From assembly GCA_964424125.1 (NCBI GenBank), contig CAYRHS010000181.1:1-5731 (forward strand): a stretch of DNA of 5,731 nucleotides. The letters are read 5' to 3'. The notes below the pieces were generated by a model. The model was given only the letters and a program-made list of their open reading frames with translations, was not told where the DNA came from and did no database searches. The translations under genes and the position numbers were made by a program. Below are positions 1 to 5,731 of this stretch, piece by piece. Each line of letters begins with the position of its first letter. Position 1 is the stretch's first letter. Source of the stretch: CAYRHS01 sp964424125. Lineage in GTDB: Bacteria; Actinomycetota; Acidimicrobiia; IMCC26256; JAOSJL01.

Positions 1-1227
1 GTCGGTCTGGTCGCCTTGGTGGCGGCGGCGTGCGGCAACGACAGCGGCGGGTCCGGTGCGAGCGACACGAGCGGGGACATGACGATCCCGACGGGTCCGC
101 CGGTGAGCGGGGAGCCGTTCAACATCGGGGTGATCTACGCGGAGGGCGTGTCGGGGATCGACCTGCCGGATCTGCGCAACGGCGCGGAGGCGGCAGGCGA
201 GTACGTGAACAAGGAGCTGGGGGGCATCGGCGGGCGGCCGGTGGAGATCATGGCCTGCAACGGCAAGGCCGACCCGGCACAGAACGCCGCGTGCGCGCAG
301 CAGTTCGTGGACGACAACGCGATCGGCGTCACGGGCCTGGACCCGACGTGGGGTGACAACGGCTTGCCGATCACCGACGAGGCGGGCATCGCGTTCGTAG
401 GGCTGCCCGTGAGCAACGCCGAGTTCCTCACGCCCACGAGCCACCCGTTCGGAGGCGGGTCACTGACCGCGTTCCCGGCGCTGGCGAAGTACGCGGTCGA
501 CGACCTCGACGTCCAGAACGCCGTGGTGCTCTACGCCGATCTCGAGGCCGGTGAGCTCGCGGCCAACGCGCTGCTCGGCGACCCGCTCCGGGCGGACGGC
601 GTGAACGTCGAGCTGATCCCCGAGGCCGTCGGCGCGGCCGACTACACGAGCGCGGTCGTCAAGGCCAACGACGCCAACCCCGACATCATCTTCATCCTCT
701 TCTCGTCGGTGGATTGTGGGCGGATCATCCAAGCCGCGCAGCAGGTCGGGGTCACCGCCCAGCTCGCCGGTTCCGGATCGTGCGCCGATCCCTCCGCGCT
801 CGAGATCGCCGGTGAGGATGCATTGAACGGGTTCTTGTTGAACTCGGACACCCACTACCTGGCGAAGGAGGGCGAGCCCGAGTTCGAGGATGCCGAGATC
901 TTCCGGGATCGGATCGTGCGCTACGCAGATCAGGAACCGACGAGCTTCTCGGCGGCGACGTTCTCGGAGGTGGTGACGCTGGTCGACATCGCCAATCAGG
1001 TGGCGGACGCGCAGGGTGTCGACGCGGTGAACGCGCAGACTGTCCTGGCCCAGATCGAGTCGGTGACGGACCAGCCGATCTTCATGGGCGACGTGCTCGA
1101 CTCGACCAATCCGGTCGAGCTCGCCGGCGTCCAGACGGGTGTCTACGCACGGACCCAGCGGATCTACCAGTTCGAGAACGGCGACTTCATCGACGTCGGC
1201 GGCGGCTGGATCGACGGGTTCGCGTGA
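1..1227 (+). CDS. Liv-type ABC transporter substrate-binding lipoprotein, copy 1 (5' truncated)
   Basis: Extracytoplasmic solute receptor of a branched-chain amino acid-type (LivJ/LivK, type I periplasmic-binding fold, Peripla_BP_6-like) importer. The reading frame is open from base 1. By alignment with copy 2 only about 13 N-terminal residues are missing, which would give about 421 residues in total. The visible part starts in the hydrophobic core of a lipoprotein signal peptide (VGLVALVAAAC); Cys at visible residue 11 is the predicted lipidation site, followed by a Ser/Gly/Asp linker. Family features follow: the first beta strand (PFNIGV), a 'GGIGGRPVEI' segment, the ligand-pocket region (GLDPTWGDNG), and a second lobe with DYTSAVVKAN and PDIIFILFSS. 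Four further Cys (visible residues 86, 98, 239, 261) match those of copy 2 and could form two disulfides. It is 43 bases from copy 2. The exact ligand is not readable: branched-chain or other amino acids, amides and urea are all known for this family. The TTG at base 16 is not the start; it is an internal Leu codon. Confidence 0.93.
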   Translation, partial: VGLVALVAAACGNDSGGSGASDTSGDMTIPTGPPVSGEPFNIGVIYAEGVSGIDLPDLRNGAEAAGEYVNKELGGIGGRPVEIMACNGKADPAQNAACAQQFVDDNAIGVTGLDPTWGDNGLPITDEAGIAFVGLPVSNAEFLTPTSHPFGGGSLTAFPALAKYAVDDLDVQNAVVLYADLEAGELAANALLGDPLRADGVNVELIPEAVGAADYTSAVVKANDANPDIIFILFSSVDCGRIIQAAQQVGVTAQLAGSGSCADPSALEIAGEDALNGFLLNSDTHYLAKEGEPEFEDAEIFRDRIVRYADQEPTSFSAATFSEVVTLVDIANQVADAQGVDAVNAQTVLAQIESVTDQPIFMGDVLDSTNPVELAGVQTGVYARTQRIYQFENGDFIDVGGGWIDGFA

Positions 1228-1230
1228 GCC
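1..1230 (+). repeat. Tandem gene duplication, unit A (partner 1310-2542)
   Basis: This stretch aligns end to end with 1310-2542. The offset is 1309 up to base 55 and 1312 after a single 3-base indel in the linker codons. Homology runs through the stop codon and fades just after it (GTGAGCC is shared; the following bases differ). Fully identical blocks include 1-55, 472-503, 520-567, 880-920 and 1057-1088. Other parts, such as 361-420, carry roughly one difference every four to five bases. The left boundary of the unit lies outside the window. Confidence 0.9.
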
Positions 1231-1257
1231 GGGATCGCTGATCGGCGACGATGAATC

Positions 1258-1264
1258 GGGGGGA
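1258..1264 (+). promoter_or_regulatory. Ribosome binding site of binding-protein copy 2
   Basis: The run GGGGGGA ends 6 bases before the ATG at 1271, a good anti-Shine-Dalgarno match and spacing. It decides the start in favour of 1271 over the in-frame start inside copy 1. Its presence in the 43-base spacer suggests copy 2 is translated independently from the same message as copy 1. Confidence 0.7.
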
Positions 1265-1270
1265 CGGTTG

Positions 1271-2539
1271 ATGAAGGTCCGGTCGACATGGTGGCGGATC
1301 CTGGCCGTGGTCGGTCTGGTCGCCTTGGTGGCGGCGGCGTGCGGCAACGACAGCGGCGGGTCCGACAACGCGAGCGACACCAGCGAGGACGTCACGATCC
1401 CGACGGGTCCGCCGGTCAGCGGGGAGCCGTTCAACATCGGCGTGGTCTTCTCCGCCGGGGTGGCGGGCACGGATCTCCCGGACCTCGAGAACGGAGCACT
1501 TGCGGCGGCCGAGTACGTGAACAAGGAGCTTGGTGGGATCGACGGTCGGCCGGTCGAGATCGTCTCCTGCAACGAGCAGACCGATCCCGCCAAGGCTGCC
1601 GACTGCGGCCAGCAGTTCGTGGACGCGAACGTGATCGGCGTCGTGGGCCTCGGCCCGACCTGGGGCGACAACGGTCTGCCCGTCACCAACGAGGCGGGCA
1701 TCCCGTTCGTGGGCTTGCCGATCAGCAACGCGGAGTTCATCACGCCGACGAGCCATCCCTTCGGGGGCGGGTCCCTCAGCGCATTCCCGGCGCTGGCGAA
1801 GTACGCGGTCGACGAGCTCGACGTCCAGAAGGCCGTGGTGCTCTACGCCGATCTCGAGGCCGGTGAGCTCGCGGCCAACACGCTGCTCGGCGACCCGCTC
1901 AAGGCGGAGGGCGTGGAGGTCGAGCTGATTCCCGAGGCGACCGGCGCGGCCGACTACACGAGCGCGGTCGTGAAGGCCAACGAGGCCGACCCCGACATCA
2001 TCTTCATCCTCTTCTCGTCGGTGGACTGCGGGCGGATCATCCAGGCCGCCCAGCAGGTCGGCGTCACCGCCCAGCTCGCCGGTTCGGGGGCGTGTGCGGA
2101 CCCGGCTGCCCTGGAGCTCGCGGGGGAGGACGCGCTGGACGGCTTCCTGCTGAACTCGGAAACGCACTACGTGGCCCAGGAGGGGGAGCCGGAGTTCGAG
2201 GATGCCGAGATCTTCCGGGATCGGATCGTGCGTTACGCCGACCAGGATCCCACGAGCTTCGCGGCCGACACCTTCTCCGAGACGGTCACACTGGTCGACA
2301 TCGCCAATGAGGTGGCCGACGAGCAGGGTGTCGACAACGTGAACGCACAGACGGTCCTCGCCAAGATTGAGTCGGTGACGGACCAGCCGATCTTCATGGG
2401 TCCCGTGCTCGACTCATCGAACCCGGTCGAGCTCGCCGGCGTCGAGACGGGCGTCTACAACCCGGCACAACGGATCTACCAGTACACCGGTGGCGAGTTC
2501 GTCGACGTCGGCGGGGCCTGGATCAACGGGTTCGCGTGA
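1271..2539 (+). CDS. Liv-type ABC transporter substrate-binding lipoprotein, copy 2
   Basis: Complete 422-residue binding protein and tandem paralogue of the preceding gene, about 83% identical by hand alignment, with a single one-codon indel in the linker. The ATG at 1271 is chosen because it gives a textbook lipoprotein signal peptide: basic MKVR start, hydrophobic core at residues 10-21, Cys24 as lipidation site. A purine-rich ribosome site lies 6 bases upstream. An in-frame start further up (1139) would overlap copy 1 and lose the signal peptide. The type I periplasmic-binding fold follows, with the N-lobe at about 54-175 (PFNIGV at 53-58, GLGPTWGDNG at 126-135), then the second lobe and crossing segments to 422. 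Cys100/112 and Cys253/275 are possible disulfide pairs. It is expected to be anchored outside the membrane and to deliver ligand to the fused permease 70 bases downstream. The ligand is uncertain. The copies differ most in the N-lobe, so their ligand ranges may differ. Confidence 0.95.
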   Translation: MKVRSTWWRILAVVGLVALVAAACGNDSGGSDNASDTSEDVTIPTGPPVSGEPFNIGVVFSAGVAGTDLPDLENGALAAAEYVNKELGGIDGRPVEIVSCNEQTDPAKAADCGQQFVDANVIGVVGLGPTWGDNGLPVTNEAGIPFVGLPISNAEFITPTSHPFGGGSLSAFPALAKYAVDELDVQKAVVLYADLEAGELAANTLLGDPLKAEGVEVELIPEATGAADYTSAVVKANEADPDIIFILFSSVDCGRIIQAAQQVGVTAQLAGSGACADPAALELAGEDALDGFLLNSETHYVAQEGEPEFEDAEIFRDRIVRYADQDPTSFAADTFSETVTLVDIANEVADEQGVDNVNAQTVLAKIESVTDQPIFMGPVLDSSNPVELAGVETGVYNPAQRIYQYTGGEFVDVGGAWINGFA

Positions 2540-2542
2540 GCC
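1310..2542 (+). repeat. Tandem gene duplication, unit B (partner 1-1230)
   Basis: Direct-repeat partner of unit A, in the same orientation, covering nearly all of binding-protein copy 2. Identical blocks are at 1310-1364, 1784-1815, 1832-1879, 2192-2232 and 2369-2400. The unit presumably also includes 1271-1309, whose counterpart would lie upstream of base 1. No transposase or insertion-sequence ends flank it, so this is a gene duplication and not a mobile repeat. Confidence 0.9.
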
Positions 2543-2599
2543 AGGTCGTCGGGTGAACGGTTACGACTGATGCTGGGCGCGCGATGAGGCCGCACGGGT

Positions 2600-2604
2600 A
2601 GGGA
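2600..2604 (+). promoter_or_regulatory. Ribosome binding site of the fused permease
   Basis: AGGGA lies 5 bases before the GTG at 2610 and supports that non-ATG start. The preceding 70-base spacer (2540-2609) shows no convincing promoter. It contains one weak inverted repeat (GTCGT at 2546-2550, ACGAC at 2563-2567) that is too short to call a terminator, so read-through from the binding-protein genes is expected. Confidence 0.6.
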
Positions 2605-2609
2605 ACGCG

Positions 2610-4538
2610 GTGCAGGACTTCTTCCTCTTCGCCATGCTCGGCCTCGGGGCCGGCGCCGTGTATGCGATCCTCGGTCTCGGCCTCGTGCTCGTCTACCGCG
2701 GCTCGGGTGTCGTCAACTTCGCGCACGGTGCGATGGCGATGTTCGCCACGTTCACGTACGTCAGGCTCGTGGACGGTGGCATGCGCGAGACGGTGGCGAT
2801 GACGCTCACCCTGGCGCTCTCGGGCGTGGGGGGTGTCCTCCTCTACCTGCTGATCTTCCGCCCGCTGCGCGAGGCACCGGCCCTGGCCAAGATCGTGGCG
2901 ACGCTCGGTCTGCTGTTGGCCTTGCAGTCGCTCGCCGTGATCGTCTTCGGGACCGAGACCCGGCAGGTGAAGAGCCTGCTCCCCACCGAGACGGTGACGA
3001 TCTTCGACGTCAGCTTCGGTCGTGATCGGCTCTGGCTCTTCGTGGTGACGGTCGTGATCGCGATCGCGCTCTGGGCGCTGTACCGCTTCAGCCGCTTCGG
3101 TCTCGCGACGCAGGCCGCGTCGGAGAACGAGAAGGGCGCGATCCTCCTCGGCTACTCGCCCACGCTCATCGGCGCGGCGAACTGGGCGTTGTCCGCGATC
3201 CTGGCGGCGATTGCCGGGATCCTCATCGCCCCGATCACCGCGCTCACCGCGACCGGGTTCACGCTGCTGATCATCCCCGCCCTCGCCGCCGCGTTGCTCG
3301 GACGGTTCACCTCGTTCGCGCTCACCGCCGCGGCCGGGATCCTGATCGGCGTGGGCCAGTCGGAGATCACCCTCTACTGGAACCAGACCGGCGCCAAGGA
3401 GGCGCTGCCCTTCATCGTGATCATCCTGGCGATGGTGGCCACGGGCAAGCTGGTCCCGGCCCGGGGAACGCTGACCGAGGGCCGGAACCCCGTCGCTCCG
3501 CTGACACGCCTTCGGCCGGTCGCGATCATCGCCGGTGCGGCCCTCGTTCTGGTGGGGCTGTTCGCCTTCGACCGGTCGTTGCAGTCGGCACTCCTCACCT
3601 CGCTGATCCTCGCGGTCGTCGCCCTCTCGCTGGTGGTCGTTACCGGCTACGTCGGCCAGATCTCGCTCGCACAGATGACCTTCGCCGGCGTCGGGGCACT
3701 GGCCGTCTCCAAGCTCGCGGACGGTGCGGGCGTGCCCTTTCCTCTCTCCATCCTGCTCGCGGCGCTCGTGGCGGTGCCCGTGGGTGTCGTCATCGGTCTC
3801 CCCGCCCTGCGCGTCCGGGGCGTGAACCTCGCCGTGATCACCATCGGTGCGGCGGTAGCCATCGATGCGATGGTGTTCCAGAACGGGGACTACACGGGCG
3901 GGATCGACGGGAGTCCGGTCCCGGACCCGACGCTCTTCGGCCTCGAGCTCAACCCGATCGCGCATCCCGAGCGCTACGGCGTGTTCGCGCTCATCGTGCT
4001 CGTGCTCATCGGCGGGGCGGTGGCGAATCTCCGCCGGAGTCCGACGGGTCGCCGCTGGCTGGCCGTTCGGCACAACGAGCGCGCCGCGGCCGCGGCAGGG
4101 ATCAACGTCGCGGCCGCGAAGCTCCAGGCCTTCGCGCTCTCCGCCTTCATCGCCGCGCTCGCGGGCGGGATGCTCGCCTACCTCACCAACCGGGTCGCGT
4201 TCGCACAGTTCGGTCCGATCCAGTCGATCTTCGTGGTGACGGTCGCTTACATCGGCGGCATAGCCAGCGTGGCCGGCGCGCTCATCGCCGGGCTGCTGGC
4301 GAACGGCGGGTTCGTGTTCACGGCACTGGGGGAGCTCTTCGACGCGGGACGCTACGAAGGCGTCTCGACCGGGCTGCTCCTCATCCTCGTCGCCATCTTC
4401 TATCCCGACGGGCTCGCGGTCGGGCTCCACCGCGCCTCGGATTGGGTTCGCGACCGGCTCATCCGCCGGCCCCCGTCACCCCCCGAGGGCGCCGCGGGTG
4501 AGCCGATAGCGCCGGCGGCCACGTCGGTCGCCAAGTAG
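2610..4538 (+). CDS. Fused LivH-LivM branched-chain amino acid-type ABC transporter permease
   Basis: Polytopic membrane channel of the importer, 642 residues, GTG start with AGGGA 5 bases upstream. Residues 1-285 are a LivH-type half: the LivH signature around VYRGSGVVNFAHGAM (28-42), several hydrophobic helices, and a cytoplasmic coupling loop at about 163-184 (FGLATQAASENEKGA then LLGYSP). After a short polar linker (281-302) the LivM-type half begins: helices at about 303-345, the signature GYVGQISLAQMTFAGVGAL (346-364), RVRGVNLAVITIG (401-413), and a second coupling loop at about 476-505 (RSPTGRRW, VRHNERAAAAAGIN). It ends with the family motif FYPDGL (597-602) and a cytoplasmic Pro/Ala-rich tail (619-642). 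The two halves are usually separate proteins of roughly 300 and 330 residues; here no frameshift or stop interrupts them, so the fusion looks genuine. One polypeptide could therefore supply the whole pseudo-symmetric channel. It follows the two receptors and sits 7 bases before the HAD gene. LivG/LivF-type ATPases are required but absent here. Substrate unknown. Confidence 0.94.
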   Translation: MQDFFLFAMLGLGAGAVYAILGLGLVLVYRGSGVVNFAHGAMAMFATFTYVRLVDGGMRETVAMTLTLALSGVGGVLLYLLIFRPLREAPALAKIVATLGLLLALQSLAVIVFGTETRQVKSLLPTETVTIFDVSFGRDRLWLFVVTVVIAIALWALYRFSRFGLATQAASENEKGAILLGYSPTLIGAANWALSAILAAIAGILIAPITALTATGFTLLIIPALAAALLGRFTSFALTAAAGILIGVGQSEITLYWNQTGAKEALPFIVIILAMVATGKLVPARGTLTEGRNPVAPLTRLRPVAIIAGAALVLVGLFAFDRSLQSALLTSLILAVVALSLVVVTGYVGQISLAQMTFAGVGALAVSKLADGAGVPFPLSILLAALVAVPVGVVIGLPALRVRGVNLAVITIGAAVAIDAMVFQNGDYTGGIDGSPVPDPTLFGLELNPIAHPERYGVFALIVLVLIGGAVANLRRSPTGRRWLAVRHNERAAAAAGINVAAAKLQAFALSAFIAALAGGMLAYLTNRVAFAQFGPIQSIFVVTVAYIGGIASVAGALIAGLLANGGFVFTALGELFDAGRYEGVSTGLLLILVAIFYPDGLAVGLHRASDWVRDRLIRRPPSPPEGAAGEPIAPAATSVAK

Positions 4539-4545
4539 CAGGCTC

Positions 4546-5172
4546 GTGTCCGAGATCAGCGCGGTCGTCTTCGACCTGGGCGGCGTGCTCACCGTCCCGC
4601 CCTTCACCGGGGTATACGCCTACGAGGACGAGGTCGGCCTCCCTCGCGACACGCTGAGCGCGTTCTTCCGTGGGGACCCGGTCATGTCCCGGGTCGAGCG
4701 AGGGGAGATCCCGGCCCGCGACTTCTGGAAGTACGTGGGCAAGACGGTCGAGGAGCGTCACGGTATTCGCATCGACCTGCGTCGCTTCGCTCGTCTCGCC
4801 GAGACCGCCGGGGCGCTCGAACCCCGCATGATCGACCTGCTCCGCGAACTGCGCGGTCGCTACACGCTCGGGCTGCTGACCAACAACGTGAAGGAGGCGA
4901 CCGTTTGGCGCGACCAGCTGCCGCACGAGCTCTTCGACGTCGCCATCGACTCGTCGGCCGTGGGACTGCGCAAGCCCGACCCGAGAATCTACGAGCTGCT
5001 GCTGGAGCGTCTCGCGCGCCCTGCCGCGGAGGTCGTCTACGTCGACGACTTCGAGGAGAACCTTCCCCCCGCCGCGTCACTCGGTTTGCAAACGGTGCAC
5101 TTCGAAGACCCGGACCAGTGTCGACGCGCCCTCGAGCAGCACGGCGTGGCCGTCAGTACGTCGTCTCGATGA
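4546..5172 (+). CDS. HAD-superfamily hydrolase, sEH-N/YihX-like (HAD-IA) type
   Basis: Probable cytosolic phosphatase-like hydrolase of 208 residues. The GTG start places motif I at the N-terminus as expected (VVFDLGGVLT, nucleophile Asp10). Other family motifs are in order: ERGEIP (51-56) in the helical cap, motif II LLTNN with Thr112, motif III Lys143 in LRKPDPRIYE, and motif IV VYVDDFEEN with Asp167/Asp168 and Asn172. KPDPRIY and the ERGEI cap motif point to the HAD-IA group containing the epoxide hydrolase N-domain, ACAD10-like domains and YihX. Position 12, the usual general acid/base Asp of DxD, is Gly; this D-L-G-G form occurs in several of these relatives, so it does not prove loss of activity. 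The gene starts 7 bases after the permease stop with only a weak ribosome site, suggesting translational coupling. Its 3' end overlaps the convergent gene by 20 bases. Substrate is unknown; a dehalogenase is less likely. Any link to the transported solute is inference from position only. Confidence 0.88.
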   Translation: MSEISAVVFDLGGVLTVPPFTGVYAYEDEVGLPRDTLSAFFRGDPVMSRVERGEIPARDFWKYVGKTVEERHGIRIDLRRFARLAETAGALEPRMIDLLRELRGRYTLGLLTNNVKEATVWRDQLPHELFDVAIDSSAVGLRKPDPRIYELLLERLARPAAEVVYVDDFEENLPPAASLGLQTVHFEDPDQCRRALEQHGVAVSTSSR

Positions 5173-5731
5173 TCTCGAGGCGCTCGATCGTGAACGGCTG
5201 GTCCTCGTCGGGGTTGCCGGCGTAGCCCGCCACCTCGGTCCCGCCGTCGTTGTTGTCCTGCCAGCAGCAGCCGTGCAGGCCCGAGGGGTGGAGACGGACG
5301 CGTCCGGCGGTCTGGAAGCCGATGGGGATCGCGGGCCGACCTTGCTGCACGCGCGTGACCTGCCGTCCGTCGGCCCAGAGCTCGATCGCCTCACCGTCGG
5401 GCGTCCGGTGGATGGCGAACTCGTGGGGAGCGTCGGGGTCGAGCCAGATCGTCCCGGCTACGATGAAGCCCTTCAAGCGGGCGAACATCACCATGACCGG
5501 CGCCACGTCGGGGATCGGCTCCTGGTACGGCCAGCGCCGCCGGAGCTTCGCGGCGCGGATCGCGGTCGCGCCGAGGGGCGAGGTCGGCGGGAGCCACATG
5601 AAGCCGCCCCCCGAGTAGCGTTCCTCGTCCATTCCGCAACGCTCCATGGTCGGGAAGTCGAGCCCCACCCAGTCCTGGACGATGCAGCCACCCGTCCCGA
5701 GCAGGCGGTCGCCGAGGCGGAGCGCTCCCAT
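5153..5731 (-). CDS. Hypothetical protein, possible concanavalin A-like beta-sandwich (may be 5' partial)
   Basis: Minus-strand frame of 192 residues ending in TGA at 5155-5153. I do not recognise the family. The ATG lies exactly at the window edge, so no ribosome site can be seen and the true start could be further out. The sequence is rich in alternating hydrophobic/polar beta-strand stretches, with no signal peptide or membrane helix in the visible part. The run HEFAIHRTPDG followed by IELWADGRQV (about 103-125), and a closing strand FTIERLEII (180-188), resemble the strand pair and final strand of LamG/GH16-like concanavalin A folds, where 'F.I..T.D..... .DG..V' is common. This is a weak inference; catalytic residues of GH16 are not evident. 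Five Cys (16, 32, 155, 156 plus none in the C-terminal strands by eye: four certain) are present. Codon use fits the plus-strand genes, and this frame is preferred over the opposing plus-strand frame because its composition is protein-like. Confidence 0.7.
   Translation of the reverse strand: MGALRLGDRLLGTGGCIVQDWVGLDFPTMERCGMDEERYSGGGFMWLPPTSPLGATAIRAAKLRRRWPYQEPIPDVAPVMVMFARLKGFIVAGTIWLDPDAPHEFAIHRTPDGEAIELWADGRQVTRVQQGRPAIPIGFQTAGRVRLHPSGLHGCCWQDNNDGGTEVAGYAGNPDEDQPFTIERLEIIETTY

Noticed and set aside
1241..1252. Small hairpin ATCG-GCGA-CGAT (GNRA-like loop) in the spacer between the receptors
   Set aside because: A 4-base-pair stem is too short to distinguish from chance in GC-rich DNA.
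1139..1270. N-terminal extension of receptor copy 2 from a GTG at 1139
   Set aside because: It would overlap copy 1 by 89 bases, encodes a Ser/Gly-rich stretch, and buries the lipoprotein signal peptide. The ATG at 1271 with its ribosome site is far better.
460..2167. Long minus-strand open frames opposite both receptor genes (460-1743 and 1187-2167)
   Set aside because: They are antisense shadows with low-complexity composition. Parts of the two resemble each other only because the sense-strand genes are duplicated.
2546..2567. Inverted repeat in the spacer between receptor copy 2 and the permease, considered as terminator or attenuator
   Set aside because: The stem is only 5 base pairs with a 13-base loop and no T-run follows.
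2523..4430. 635-residue minus-strand open frame opposite the permease
   Set aside because: Its product is dominated by Arg, Glu, Asp, His and Gln with no hydrophobic core or motif. This is the typical antisense shadow of a GC-rich membrane-protein gene.
5250..5618. Plus-strand 122-residue frame opposite the minus-strand hypothetical gene
   Set aside because: It lacks a recognisable motif or ribosome site and is better explained as the shadow of the minus-strand gene, whose product looks more protein-like; some doubt remains because neither strand has a recognised family.
1..5731. Search for mobile elements, CRISPR arrays, tRNA/rRNA genes and defence or toxin-antitoxin genes
   Set aside because: No transposase, short spaced repeats, cloverleaf or RNA-gene signature was seen. 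The only large repeat is the receptor gene duplication.

Overview
The window reads as high-GC DNA with the codon use and lipoprotein signals (hydrophobic stretch, then A-A-A-C-G and an Asp/Ser/Gly-rich linker) typical of Actinomycetota, and the protein style resembles Acidimicrobiia-like lineages. That placement is an impression from style, not a search result. No RNA genes, CRISPR arrays, insertion sequences or phage genes are visible.

Layout. Positions 1-4538 hold part of a branched-chain amino acid-type (Liv/HAAT) ABC importer operon on the plus strand. It starts with a 5'-truncated substrate-binding lipoprotein (1-1227), followed by a complete second binding lipoprotein (1271-2539) that is about 83% identical to the first. 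Next comes a single 642-residue permease (2610-4538) in which the LivH-type and LivM-type halves are fused. Seven bases later a HAD-superfamily hydrolase of the soluble-epoxide-hydrolase-N/YihX-like type begins (4546-5172). From the right edge a minus-strand gene of unknown function (5731-5153) runs towards it, and the two genes overlap tail to tail by 20 bases.

How the genes work together. The two lipoproteins would sit on the outer face of the membrane and capture a small solute, and the fused permease would form the whole membrane channel. The LivG/LivF ATPases needed to drive import are not in the window, and the convergent gene downstream leaves no room for them on that side, so they must be upstream or elsewhere. 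The HAD protein is probably co-transcribed with the permease, but its substrate cannot be read from sequence.

Most notable is the tandem duplication of the binding protein. The copies are a mosaic: stretches of 30-55 bases are identical at DNA level between stretches with many synonymous and non-synonymous differences. Amino-acid differences are densest in the N-terminal lobe, the usual site of ligand specificity. I see no convincing novel system beyond this; the rest is an ordinary transport operon with some architectural oddities.
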